Shown here one piece after another: positions 39,631 through 50,918 of a DNA stretch of 64,000 nt. The notes under the pieces are model-generated. The model had not been told where the DNA came from, did not search any database, and was given only the letters and a program-made list of their open reading frames with translations. Both the position numbers and the translations under genes were made by a program. How positions within the stretch are numbered: the stretch's first letter is position 1; every line of letters begins with the position of its first letter. Source of the stretch: Gnetum montanum (taxonomy: Eukaryota; Streptophyta; Gnetopsida; Gnetales; Gnetaceae); the NCBI GenBank assembly GCA_015680685.1, contig MNCI01022060.1, forward strand, positions 110,097 to 174,096, in the 5' to 3' direction.

Positions 39631-40103
39631 ACATTAGGACTTGTAGGGTGCCACGCTATCTATGTTGCATAGCACATCATTAGACTTAGAAAAGAAAATT
39701 TCCAAGTTTTGACTCTTAGAAAAATTTGATATTGAGTCATAGGAGCCCAAATTTAGTGGTGTTTTAGACCTCTAAACCTAGCCTTAAATGACATAGGTTA
39801 AACCCATTCCTAAGGGATACATGAATAATCATAACTCCTCATAGCAAGGCACCCCTTCATTTAAAGGTAAATACATTTCCATCCTTAACAAGGGATGTGA
39901 TGTTAATATCTAACCTCCCTCCACCCTACTTAAGCATCTAACTCATCCTCTAGTGCTTCCTCTATATCCAACTACTTAGCTGTTACTGCTTCCTCATTAT
40001 ACTCCTTGGCTTCAACTTTAGTATTATCCTCAGTATCAGTTGTACAAATAAAATATTGGAATTATAAAAGATAATTTATTACCTTAATAATAAATACACT
40101 TTA
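39606..40103. other. spacer homologous to the Tat pre-protease region, then unknown
   Basis: 39625-39790 aligns with 8735-8890 (shared CTATCTA, TTAGACTTAGA and GTGGTGTTT words). 39800-40103 has no gene. The chromovirus 3' LTR would be expected here but none is visible. Confidence 0.5.
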
Positions 40104-41520
40104 TCATTCAATATCATGATGATCAAAAAGTTGAAGGTAAGTGTTAAAAATGAACTCCCTAGTTTCCCAAATTTGTTGATCAAAATTTGATCATTGAAGA
40201 AGTACTTTGCTAATAGTTTTATTTCAAAGCTTCTTGGTTTAGTGTTTCTTGATTACAATTGGTTTGACCTAGAAGCTAGCATTAGATCTTAAGGGTAAGG
40301 TGTTTGAATCTAGCATGTATGGCACATCATTTTCATGAAATTTCTTAAGGAATCTTACATGGAAAACTAGGTAAATTCTTAAGGTTGTCAAAAGATTTAA
40401 TTGATATGCCAATTCACCCATTATTTCAGAAATTTCAAAGGGATATGGAGACCAATATTGACCTCCATTAAATCCATATCCCTTATATTTTTCAATGTTG
40501 GTCTCCATATCCCTTAAGAAATTTCCAAGACAAATATAAGGGATATGGAGACCAACGTTGACCTCCATTAAATCCATATCCCTTATATTTGTCAATGTTG
40601 GTCTCCATATCCCTTATATTTGTCTTGGAAAGCTTGTAAATTTTGTTTAACTCTTGTAATAATATTTTCCATTACTTTAAATTTTTCTTCCTTCTATTTC
40701 CTTCTTAATCTTGGATCTACCCAAGTTAGTGATGTATAACAATTACATTTGTATACTACTTCAAATGGTGTTTGATGTATGGAACCTTGATAATTGTTGC
40801 TATAGGTAAATTCTACTAAGTGCAAGTAATTTTCCCACATCTTTGGTAAACTTCCAACATAGCTTCATAAAATATCTTCTAATATTGTATTCACACATTC
40901 AGTTTTTTCATCTATCTTTGGGTGGTAAGCTATGCTAAACTTCAAGTGGGTTCCAAGATCTTTGAAAAGACATTTCCAAAATTCCTATATGAACTTGGGA
41001 TCTTGATCTAAAGTGATATATTTTGGACATTCATTTAACCAAAATACCTCTTGTACAAACTTTTGGGCTACTTCTTCATCTATGCTTTTAGATTTCAAAG
41101 CTATAAGAATATGGCATCTTTGATAAATGATCTACTGCTACCAAGATCAAGTCATTTCTCTTTTTGATTAATAGCAATCCCACAATTAAATTCATGGTAA
41201 CATCTTCCCATTTCCAAGTGTTGACTTCTAAGGGCTATAGTAAACCACTAGGTTTTTTTTTTGGCTTTTATTTTTTTGTGGGTTGGACATTTTCTAATGT
41301 ATGAGGACACATCATTCTTCATTCTAGGCCAAAAATAAGATTTTTGTAACATCATATAAGTCTTAATATAACTTAGGTATCCTACGTATGGTACTTCATG
41401 GGATTCACATAATAACATAAGTCTCCAACTTCCTTCTAGTATACATATTCATTGCCCTTTCATCAATAAACTATTAGAGGCAAGTTGATAATGAGGCTCA
41501 GAAGAGATATTAGTTAGGAG
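40104..41520 (-). pseudogene. chromovirus integrase with chromodomain
   Basis: Zinc-binding region: HEVPYVGYLS, YFWPRMKNDVSSYIRKCPTH. Core: WEDVTMNLIVGL, where the first catalytic Asp is Asn (a single G-to-A change would do it), LVAVDHLSKM, LDQDPKFI (second Asp kept), AYHPKIDEKTECVNTILED (Glu kept), then WENYLHLVEFTYSNNYQGS. The spacer after QDKYKGYG is replaced by a fold-back duplication (40437-40631). The GPY/F-like module (PFEISEIMGELAYQL, VFHVRFLKKF) and a chromodomain follow (VKPIVIKKH, ISKVLLQ, SNFDQQIWETREFI), ending at a TGA at 40104-40106. Confidence 0.85.
40437..40631. repeat. fold-back tandem duplication in the integrase frame
   Basis: GGATATGGAGACCAA recurs exactly 100 bp apart (40441 and 40541), followed by the same stretch each time. 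Each unit also contains its own reverse complement. The larger hairpin has 41-bp arms, 40522-40562 and 40591-40631, with one mismatch and a 28-base loop. The result is a nested inverted and direct duplication of about 45 bases of integrase coding sequence. Confidence 0.9.
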
Positions 41521-41689
41521 CTTCTCTAAGTAAGAATATTCCTTTATTTTTTCTTTAATTTCTTTTTCCATAGGAGTTGTCACAAAACCAATCATCCAGT
41601 TTCACATATGACTGAGGGCATCAACTAGTACATTTTGTTTTTCATGAATATATTTAATTTTAAAATCATATTTAGCCAATAATTCTACC

Positions 41690-42960
41690 CATTACCATTG
41701 TCAAGTGTTCAAAATAGGTTGTCTCTGCAAGTATCCTAAACTTTTAATACAAATATTTTCTTACAAAGATAATGTCTCCAAAATTTCAAAGCATGAACAA
41801 TTACCAATAATTCTAAATCATAGGTTGAGTAATTTACCTTAACTCCTTGTAATTTATGAGATTCATAACATACCACATTGTCTTCTTGAGAAAGAACTAC
41901 ACTAATTACTATTCCTAATTCCTAATCTATAGATACTTCAAATCATATTTTTTCATCCAGCATTCTCAAAATAGGTGTTGTTGTGAGTAGCATCTTTAAT
42001 ATGAGAAAATATTTCCTGAATTTTTCATCAAACTTAAACACACACTTTTCCTACAAAACATTAGTCAAGGGGGATACAAAATTAGAGTAATCTTTAACGA
42101 AACATCAATAAAAACCTATTAAGCCTAAGAAACTGTGAACCACTATAACATCTTTTAGTTCTATCTAATCCTGAATTGCACTAACTTCTACTAGATCTAC
42201 TTGTAATCCTTTCCTAGAAATGATATGGCCCAAGTATGAAACTTCTTCTTTAAAGAGTTCACATTTACTTAATTTTTCTTTTAACTAATGTTCATTAAGG
42301 ACATCCATTATAATTTTAAATGTTTAACATGTTCTTCTCTTAACTTAGAGTAAACAAGTATATCATCCATAAATACTATAATAGATTGATCAAGATATTC
42401 ATAAAAAATATTATTCATTAATTTCATGAATGTTGCATGTGTCTTAGTTAATACAAATTTCATCACTAAAAATTCATATAATCCATATCTAGTTTTGAAT
42501 GTAGTTTTCTCAATGTCTTTTTTCTAATCTTTATTGGTGATAACCTGGTTTTAAATAAATCTTTGAGAAATAACATGCACCCATAAGTTGATCAAAAAAT
42601 TCATCAATTCTAGGCAAGGGATAAGTATTTTTAATCATCAATTTATTCAATTCCCTATGATTAATGCATAATCTTAACATACACTATTTATTTTTAATGA
42701 ATAAGACTGGTTCACCTCAAGATGATATGCTAGGTTCAATCTTCCCTACATCCAATAGTTGATCCAATTGTACTTTTTATTCTCTTAACTCAAAAGTGGA
42801 AAATCTATAATGGTCTTTTGAAACTGGTTGTATACTAGGAAAAATATCAATAGCATGCTGAATGGTTCTTTTAGGAGGTAATTCTCTAGTATCACCAAAT
42901 ATTGAGTCTTTGTATTTCTCAAGTTCTTTTGGAATCTTAATAGCTAAAGATTTCTAAGGT
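41690..42960 (-). pseudogene. chromovirus reverse transcriptase and RNase H
   Basis: [46 protein letters not shown], then the catalytic FMDDILVYS at about 42345-42371, KCELFKEEVSYLGHIIS and SFLGLIGFY. RNase H: VSIDQELGIVISVVLSQED, YESHKLQGVKVNYSTYDLEL, LKFWRHYL and FVLKV. The Asp pair of the RT box is intact. At least ten stops and frame changes lie between these blocks. Confidence 0.85.
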
Positions 42961-43059
42961 TGAGTTATTTTGACAACCAACATTGTAGCATCCTTTTTAA
43001 CTAATCTCTTGGCTTTCTTAATGGTTATCATGTGAATTTTCTTTATAGTTCCTACCCTC

Positions 43060-43424
43060 CTTAAAACCTTAACTCCATTAGTGATTGGAATATTTAATAT
43101 ATGAGTTCCAAAGTGGGTAGTAATATTAAAGTTTTGCAAAAAATACATTCCTAATATTGCATTAATATCATCTGATTCAAATTCAAAGAATTAATCAATG
43201 AAATACATGTCTTTCAAAGTGAAGGTAATTTTTGTGTACCTGGTATGCTTGCTCATAATCATTTCATCTACAAGTTCTATCTTAATAGTTTTCCTAAAAG
43301 GTAAACTTAATTTCAATAACTTAACTAATGTTAGGGAAATAAAGTTATCACTGGCATCACTATCAATCAAGAATTTAATATGTTTACCTTTAATTGAACC
43401 TTCAAAAATCAATAAAGAAAATTG
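43060..43424 (-). pseudogene. chromovirus aspartic protease
   Basis: An open piece at 43412-43191 gives the active-site loop FLIDSDASDNFIS, where the Gly of the usual D-S-G-A-S is Asp. A stop follows at Ile-Asp-stop. The next open piece (43148-42954) begins just after AILG and gives MYFLQNFNITTHF, the second protease signature (usually L-G-M-x-(W/F)-L-x-x-x-N). Presumably inactive. Confidence 0.75.
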
Positions 43425-43559
43425 AAACTTTCACAAACTTAACTTAGTTGATGCTAAAATATTCTTCACAACTATGGTGTGGTTTGGATGATTTGATTGA
43501 TTCTTTGTACCTTTGCTCATAATTTTGGAAAATTCCATTTAAAATGATATTCACCACAA

Positions 43560-44668
43560 GCAAAACATCTTGCTCCCAATTGATCTCTCTTGATTGGTGT
43601 TTCTTCTACCCTTACTTATTGATGGGTAGTTTGTACTTGCTTCAATTCCTCATAGTCCTTAGCAATTCTATAGGCTTCATCACATATTTAAAGATTATAT
43701 CCTCATGTCTAGGTACACAATTGTACATGTAGTCCATCAATAAACTTTGAAGCTAACTCTCCCTCATCCCTATGGCTTACATATTGTGAGAGATCATATA
43801 ATTCCTTGTAGTAATCTTCGACAAATCACCTTCCCAATCTTAAGAATTCAAATCTCATTGTATGCTCTTTGAAGAAAAAATTTGGTATAAATTTTTGTTT
43901 AAATTATCAAAAAAATTTTAGTCAATTTGTAATCAAACCTTGAGATATGAGTCCATTCCACCATGTTGCCACAAGTCCTTTTAAGTATAAGGAGACAACT
44001 TCCAAACATTCTTGACTTGACAAATTCAACATATCGAAATAATTTTTCATTGTATCAAGCCAATATTTTTCCCTGGAACTAGATCCATGGGTTCCATCAT
44101 AATGATCTAATTTTACCTTCTTGGAATAAAATTTTGTTAGTGATTCTATTACTGCATTATGCAAATTTTATTATCCCTCACCTTCAATTTCTATTCTTTG
44201 ACCTAATAAAGGAATATCAACATCCTAGTATCTAGTAAGTGGGGGTTCATTTTGGTGTAGATCCTTAGTGGAAAGTTAATCTTGATTATGATATCTATAA
44301 TGTGGGGACTAAACTTGGCATTGGTTCCTACGTGGAACATGGCTAGGATTTGAAGGTGTATGAGATGATCAGTTAATTGCTTGATGAAGTCTGCAAAAGA
44401 ATCCATTTTTCCTAGCACATCCAACCATTTATCTTTTATACTTTAGGATAATTTTCTAATTTCTTCATACATTTTCTACATATCTATCCTAAGCCCTTAA
44501 TTTGATCAACAAAGCCATTCTTGAATGCCCTAGATCTCATTAATTTGATTCTCAAGGACATTCATTTGGTTATTGACATGAGTATCCATTGCTCTCCAAT
44601 GTACTCTTTAGGTTCTAGACATTGGTAAGTTGAAGAAATTAGGTGTCTTGGTAATCATTGGGCTCCAT
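43560..44668 (-). pseudogene. chromovirus gag
   Basis: The start is the ATG at 44668 (MEPNDYQD). The gag core is clearest at 44164-43922: DHYDGTHGSSSREKYWLDTM, then LYLKGLVATWWNGL. A later stretch reads FEFLRLGR, YVSHRDEGELASKFIDGL and DEAYRIAKDYEE. The zinc knuckle near 43580 reads CFACGEYHFKWNFPK, in which the last Cys of the C-x2-C-x4-H-x4-C motif appears to be Phe. Stops are frequent. Confidence 0.75.
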
Positions 44669-44937
44669 AACCCTTTTTTGGAGTCTTGAGATAGTTATTG
44701 GTTCATGAAAGGTTAAAACTATCATGAATTTCTACTTGACCACAAAATTCCAATTTTTTTGGATCCTGAATAATGGATTAAAAGATAAATTTCTATCATC
44801 CAAAAGCTAAATATGATCATTCCATTGTGTCTAGGAGGTTTAAATCTATTGGAATAAATTTTCATTTAGATGAAAATGGACTCCAAAATCAAAACTTATG
44901 GTCATTTTAAGTTTGTAAAAGTTACATGATTTTTAAG

Positions 44938-45004
44938 ACTTCCCAAGAGATCACCCATCCTAGTACTACTCTAGGACTAGCATGCTTAATTATGGAATTT
45001 TTAT
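44938..45004 (-). pseudogene. 5S rRNA-derived fragment
   Basis: On the plus strand GACTTCCCAAGAGATCACCC begins a stretch that matches the reverse complement of the 3' half of plant 5S rRNA. From memory of the consensus, 34 of the first 36 bases agree, including the box C region (TAGTACTACTCT on the plus strand). About 54 of 67 agree overall, reaching the box A region (AAGCATGCT in minus sense). The 5' half is not recognisable. The fragment has the same orientation as the chromovirus and lies 270 bases upstream of its gag ATG. It could be part of an LTR, as in Cassandra elements, or a 5S-derived SINE remnant. Confidence 0.75.
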
Positions 45005-45387
45005 CCTCTATTTCTACCAATGTGCCAAATTCTTTTTTTCAAAATTATTTTTATGTATTCTTAATTTACACCAATGGTTCAAAGATGGAAATTTTGAATT
45101 TTTTGTCAATTGATGAAAATTTCAAATCTTCCATTCGTTGATTAAAATTTCAATTTTTCTATCAATTGATAGAGAATTTTTCCATCACACAGTAGGTAGA
45201 GATGACGATAGCAATGGCCATAGTGATGGGCTGGTGGTGGCATCTAACAGGAATTGGTGGTTTGGTAAAGGTATATCAACATCATTTATCATAAGGCAAT
45301 AGACTGGTGGTGTTTTTCCTCTATCACATGGAAGTGGAGGGCTAATGACACTTGGGTGTGGCCTGTGCACCTATCTATGGATTAGTG
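45005..45387. other. no gene seen
   Basis: AT-rich, with repeated words such as TCAATTGATG/TCAATTGATA at 45100-45175. It may be the rest of an LTR upstream of the chromovirus. Confidence 0.4.
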
Positions 45388-45645
45388 TAGCCCATGTAGG
45401 GCTAGCACAACCCTTGCAAGGGCTTGCATGATCCTCGAACGAGACTTGTGTACCCCACATAGGGGTCTACGTAACCCAAGTTAAGGCTTAAGCAATCCAC
45501 ATAAAGGGTTGGCATGGGCCCTACAAGGACTTGCATGGCCTACAAATGAGGATTGTGTGCCCCATGCAAGAGTTTGCACAACCCATGTTAGGGCTTATGT
45601 GGCCCACACAAAGGGCTAGCATAGCCCTAGCAAGGTTTTGTGGTC
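45388..45645. repeat. ~22-bp minisatellite, about 12 units
   Basis: Imperfect units with a consensus like CCCATGCAAGGGCTTGCATA. Each is itself partly palindromic around the GCAAGGGCTTGC centre. Pairs of units (about 43-45 bp) resemble the period of the following array. Confidence 0.75.
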
Positions 45646-46138
45646 CATGATTCTCTACTTAGCTTACATATCTTGGCAAGGGTTTCTAGCCCCCAAGCTA
45701 GCTGTTATTGGTGGCACCATCAATTCTCATAAAACACCAAAGGTGATCTTTATGGGTGATCCTGCCAATGCCCACAGAGCACCAGAGGTGGCCTTTATAA
45801 GTGACATTATTAATGCTTGCAAAGCATCAGAGGTGACCATTATGAATGATGCCATCAGTGCCTACAAGGTGCTAGAGGTGGACTTTATGGATGGTACCAT
45901 CAATGCCTGCAATGCACCAGAGTTGGCCTTAATAAGAAGCACCATCAATGCCCATGAAGCACTAAAGGTGATCTTTATGGATAGTGTCATTAGTGCCAAT
46001 GAAGCACTAGAGGTGGTCTTAATGGACAATGTTTTCAATGATTATGAAACACTAGAGGTGGCTTTTATGGATAGCACCATTAGTACCCACGAAGTGCCAA
46101 AGGTGGCCTTTATGGATAGCACTAGCAAACAACACTGA
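45638..46138 (+). repeat. 45-bp minisatellite keeping a 166-codon frame open
   Basis: 45710-46114 consists of nine consecutive 45-bp units. Translated in the open frame starting ATG at 45638 they give nine 15-residue repeats of the form D-S-T-I-N-A-H-E-A-L-E-V-A-F-M, for example RSTINAHEALKVIFM and DSTISTHEVPKVAFM. There are no indels between units. A 24-residue lead and a 7-residue tail complete the frame. The unit length is a multiple of three, so an open frame can persist without selection. I do not recognise the protein. It may be a minisatellite only. Confidence 0.7.
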
Positions 46139-47604
46139 TAGTGCTAGCATATGACTCATGCACATGTGGTAGCATGTGCGAAGGGTGGAAAATGGATAGC
46201 AACGAATGCGTAAAGGTAGTACAGTATGAGCAATGTGATGATGGAGTGGCAAGTGATGGTGAAGCAAGGGCATGGTAGGAGTGACATGGTGCTAGAGCTA
46301 TAGGTGATGACAAAGGGTTGCAGAAGTAAGGGTTTTGATGGTCTGATGGCTCATCATGACAATTGGCCATTGGGGTCAGCAATAAGGACCAATCACAAAA
46401 CATCCAAAGGATTATATATATATATATATATATATATAAAGGTTTGGATTTGGAGGTTGAACTAGTGACCTCCCACTCTTCCTTTTTGTAAATAAAAAAA
46501 TTGCAAATTAAATTAAAATTTTTTTAAAAAATACATTTTTTTAATTTTAAATTACATGCAACTCAAGAAACATCATATCTCCCAAACTATAAGTTAGATT
46601 TTCATAAAACTAGTACCATTGAAATTATCTCAAAGAGTGCTACCATTTAGAAAGAGATAGCACCATTTTGGTTGACCTAGCAATAACAAAATCATGAATA
46701 GTTAGCTTTAGATTTATTTAATCATTAATTAACTTGAGTTGATACTTCCTCTTTTCTCCCGCTAAGGTTCTTACTTTTATTTTTTAAATACATGAGAGAA
46801 AAATTCTTTTTTCATCATAGCATAGCATTGGTATAAGGTTAAATGCTTCCTTTCAAAGATTGCAAAATTTCTACCAATGATATCAAGGATTTTAACAATT
46901 GACATCATGGCCCCAAAGCATCCTACTAAAGCTTCTTCTCAAGCTCAATATCCATCAAGTAGCTCTAAATTGATGTTCATTATTTTGCATCAAAATAATG
47001 TAATTACTTTTGGAGGTGGAAATTTTGGTTGCTGGAACATTGAAACATTTTTAAGCCTAAATCGCAAGGGAGTTTGATAAATGAGCTCAAGGTTCCTTGG
47101 ATAGTCTTGCCGATCACCTAGGGACTTACGGAATGTAAATATAAATGGCAAACAAAAATGTAAATGTATATGTAGAAAAAATCAAAAATGAAGATGAAAA
47201 TGAAAACATAAATGTAAATAAAATGAAGTTGTAGTTACAGATCCGAAAATGAAAATGAGTACAGAAATGGAGACGTGAACTAAAACTTGCACAAAATGAA
47301 CAATAACTTTATAAAAAATAAAAAAAAAGGTTCGCAAAGTACAAATTCCATGCCAAAGGTACTAGAAACTGCTAGAAAGAGATTAAATTCCATTAGAGAA
47401 GTAGTTGTGTTCTACTATGACTCCACAATTCAGTTTCTTTCCAACTCTAATTTTTGACAAATTTCCATCAGTTTCCACCAAGGTCATCCATGGGATAACA
47501 AAAATGGGATTATATTTTTCATGAAATAGCTGCTACATGGGAGTCTCTATGCCCAGCATAATATCAATTTCTACCACCAAAAATGCAAGGGTTGTGATGA
47601 ACTG
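46139..47604. other. AT-rich spacer with (TA)n
   Basis: A (TA)n run lies at 46411-46438. A 66-codon frame at 46877-47077 (+) begins with a Ser/Pro/Lys-rich stretch (MAPKHPTKASSQAQYPSSSS) after an internal Met, without known domain. 47120-47345 is A-rich with AAATG-like words. Confidence 0.45.
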
Positions 47605-48427
47605 TGATATTGGGGCTACGATATCGCATCCACAATATTGGATTCACAATATCGGAGCCCACCATGCGATGTCAAATACCTGATATCAAGACCTGCCTCC
47701 TTGCCTATAAATAAGAGGTGGGCACACTTGGTTTTGTAGTTAGATAGTTAGTCCTTTAACCAAACTCTTGCCTTTTCTTCGTTCCAGAGTTAGAATTATT
47801 TCTGTGTGCCTGTAGTAGGAGTCATAGAGTGAACGGATCTTTATTCGAGCATTATGTACCTAAGCACACTTTGTGTACGCCAATAAAGATGAACTTTATG
47901 ATAAACCTTGTAGCATCCAGAATAGATTAGTTAATTTTAATTACTGTTATTAAATTCTTTCTTAGTTAATTAATGCTCTCTCTCACCCTGTAACTCTCCT
48001 AAGTAAATACACTCACTATGATCACTTTGAGCATGCATGTAACACTTGGTAACCCAGTAATGATTAGCGTTTGGTGATCTCAGTAGTGTTGCATTCAGGA
48101 TGTGTACAGCAAGTGAGAACAAATGCTAGTGTTAGGATTAGTTAAAACTTAGTTAATAAGTAGTTAAGATAAATTATTCACTTAGTTATCTCTTTTCTCT
48201 CTTATTAGCACAGGATATAAAAACATAAAAGATATAAAAATCATATGCCTCAAGCTTACTTAACAATACAATCGTGAAATACAAGTAAGTTTGGGAAGAC
48301 AATGATCAACCAACCTATCCTTTTTCCACAAGGGTGCATAAGCACTTAGTCCTTGGAATTTAACTAGATCGTGCATGAAACATTCATATTCTTATGGTTG
48401 CGCATAGGGGTACCTCATTACTCATCA
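47605..48427 (+). repeat. 5' LTR of the Athila-like element
   Basis: The right end is set by CTCATCA directly before the primer binding site. The left end is proposed at TGATATTGGGGC because it gives a short inverted terminus (TGAT...ATCA). There is no second copy in the window to confirm it. Confidence 0.5.
47706..47713 (+). promoter_or_regulatory. TATA box in the Athila-like LTR
   Basis: TATAAATA in the context GCCTATAAATAAGAGG, about 100 bases into the LTR. Transcription would start near 47735-47745. Confidence 0.55.
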
Positions 48428-48428
48428 T

Positions 48429-48447
48429 TGGTGCCGTTGTCGAGGAC
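48429..48447 (+). promoter_or_regulatory. primer binding site, tRNA-Asp type
   Basis: TGGTGCCGTTGTCGAGGAC follows the LTR after one base. It closely resembles the TGGCGCCGTTG(T/C)CGGGGA sites that plant Ty3/gypsy elements use with tRNA-Asp. The differences look like C-to-T or G-to-A decay. Confidence 0.75.
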
Positions 48448-48563
48448 TTAGTTGTTTGTGCACTAATTAGAACTTAGGAAATCATTCACATAGTTAGAGA
48501 AAACCCTTAGGGTTGGTTGAGAAAATAATAAACAAGAATACATTGCACATTGAATAGACAAGT

Positions 48564-50918
48564 ATGACTCCTTCTTCGTACGAAAACGCCTTACTACCTA
48601 GGTCTAAAATAGGAAATAATCGGTGGTGTAATACACATGACATTGATATGCCAGTCCCTTAACAAGTTCGAGTGGTGTATATTCATCTTGATGAGTATAT
48701 ACTAGACTTCACCTTTATCCTCCATTAAGATGAACAATTGCATTGGCGAGACTTAGAAGGTAACATAGTGTTACCTCCTGATTGTTCAATCCCAAGCTTG
48801 CTTCTTCATGCTCTCACACAAATTGGCATGCCACACTTACATATAGAATACATTGTGCAAGATCATGACTCAAGAGAATACCATCCCATGGAGGCACAAC
48901 ATCAAAGGGACTTGCAATAGGAGAGACATCATGAGTCTTTGAAGGGTAAGTGATCCCAGGATGTCCCACATGTCTTAAGCAAAAATGAGGGTGGTGAACC
49001 TACCTCAAGTAGTCACCCACATAACGATGTTCCTCCCCTTGACTTTGGCCAAGGGCTTGTGTATCAAAACCTTCATTCCACTATTAATAACCTAGGTTCT
49101 AATACCCATAGGCATAAGGGATCTGAAAAAGGGACACGGACACATGATAAATGTGGACATTCTGATCACAATCACGATTGAGGCCATGGCTGCTGAAGAA
49201 AAGGTAGCAGACACCATCATGGTGATGGTTCTTCTTCTTCTTCACCTTCCTCATCTCCTTTAGTCTCTCCTTTAGTATTTAGGTGTATTCATAAAGAAAA
49301 ATACCATGGGGATAAAGGTAGGAAAAGTGGAAGTCATAGATGAAACAACCAAGAAAGGGGACGAGGGGACTCTAGAGAATCATGACATAGATGAAGGGAG
49401 AGTAGGGAACAATGTAGGCATCATAGATGCCATGGATGAGATGATTATGATGAAACCCTACTTGCTACTCAAAGTATGTTAGACATAACTAAGGTTGTTA
49501 AAATTCCAAGTAGGCACCAGAAAGATAGTAGGATCAAGAGATTAGATATGAACAACATCCCATGATTTGAAGGGGGATACAACGTTGATCCTTAGAATCA
49601 CTTACAAGCATTCCATAATGCATGTGCCTTACAAAACATAGAGAACAAATGGTAAAAAATTAATTTTTTTCTAAAGACACTAGTTAAAGAAGTAGAAAGC
49701 TGGTACCAATCCTTAGAACCGGAATCCATTCATAGGTGGAGTACCATGTTAGAATTATTCAACAATAAGTACCAAACCTACTCCCAAGTGTCAAACCTGT
49801 GAAAGCAAATACAAGGCTAGAAACAAGGAGGACATGAACCCTTGGATGCTATCATGGGCTAATACTATGCACTATTACATCATTTTCCTAGCCATGGTTA
49901 TTTGTGAAGGAATCAACGACACCATCTCGTAGATGGGCTTAGGCATGAAACGAGAGGAACCCTTGGGACTTATGCCCAAGGAAGACTATCCAAGCTTAGG
50001 TCCCATCAAATTCAAAGACTATTGGAGGAAGTTGCTAAGGAAGAAGGTGAGCTACAAAAGAGAGAAAATGTGAAAGAGTATAATAGAGATCATTCCCTCC
50101 GAAAGAGGGGAGTAAGATTTTGTGAGGATGAAGAAGAGTCACCACTCAAAGAGATGGTAAATAGGAAAAATTTTCCTATTCAAAAGTTGACATCAGAAGT
50201 TTTGGAAAAGGTAGAACAAATCTGGGATTCCCTAGACAATAGATTCTAGACTATTCTTAAAAGAGTAGAGGAGTCTAGAGATCAAAGTAGTGATCATGAA
50301 AAAAGAAAAAAGAGAGAAGCTGAACATGCACGTAGCAAGGGTAAGGGCAAAGTTGGCATTATTGAAGAGGTTGTGGATTCAAAAATAGACAATGATAGTG
50401 GATGCAAGTATTGTCAATATGACCATCTGAAGGGATGTTTCTCTATAATCTCACATTTGTAGGAGTCTGGGGTGTATGCACTCAACCCATAATTGAACAA
50501 ACGGCAAACACCCCAAAGGTTACCTTACCCCCAAGGTAACCCAAGATAGTTTCAGCAACCCTTAATGTATTATCCCAGTGGAACTCCACCACAACCGATT
50601 GAGCAATATCAATAGTGGAAACACCCAAAATCATGGGGAATTCCACCACCAAGGCAACAATATCCTTACCGGTAACCTAACTTGTATGGATATTATGTGT
50701 AGCAGCCAATCTCTCTAGGTGACTCTACTAGTCATGTTACTCCTCAACCTCACTACCAAGCTCATGAGTATTATAGAACTCCTTCTCCTAGGGGTGATAT
50801 TCCACAAACATATCATCCTTCTCATCTAGCCACATCTCTTCCACCAATAGCTCCATTACCACCTACTCCAGCTATGCAGGGTGAAATTCGTACTTAGCCA
50901 CAACAATGTAATGTCACA
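48564..50918 (+). pseudogene. Athila-like gag
   Basis: The first in-frame ATG after the primer site is at 48564 (MTPSSYENALLPRS). The N-terminal part (HWRDLEGNIVLPPDCSIPSL) is well kept. A Ser-rich and basic His/Arg-rich linker follows. The gag core at about 49540-49790 reads FEGGYNVDP, NHLQAFHNACALQNIENK, FFLKTLVKEVESWYQSLEPE and MLELFNNKYQTY. A basic, coiled part (50022-50249 open) and a weak zinc knuckle (CKYCQYDHLKGC, about 50404) come next, then a Pro/Gln/Tyr-rich tail. Many in-frame stops occur, often at Trp or Gln positions. Confidence 0.7.

Larger units (their letters stand above)
40104..44668 (-). mobile_element. chromovirus (Ty3/gypsy with chromodomain), decayed coding part
   Basis: In order on the minus strand: gag with a CFACGE-type knuckle, aspartic protease, RT with FMDDI, RNase H, integrase with GPY/F-like module, and a C-terminal chromodomain. 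This order and the chromodomain define chromoviruses. Frames are broken by stops and shifts. No LTR was confirmed on either side, so the ends may have been removed. Confidence 0.8.

Noticed and set aside
44938-45004. Functional 5S rRNA gene
   Set aside because: The 5' half is missing and the box A to box C interval is substituted; not a complete gene.
45388-46114. CRISPR-like array
   Set aside because: Units are contiguous and diverged with no unique spacers; the context is a plant retroelement landscape.
45638-46138. Calling the 166-codon repeat frame a protein-coding gene
   Set aside because: A repeat unit that is a multiple of three keeps a frame open by itself; listed as a repeat.
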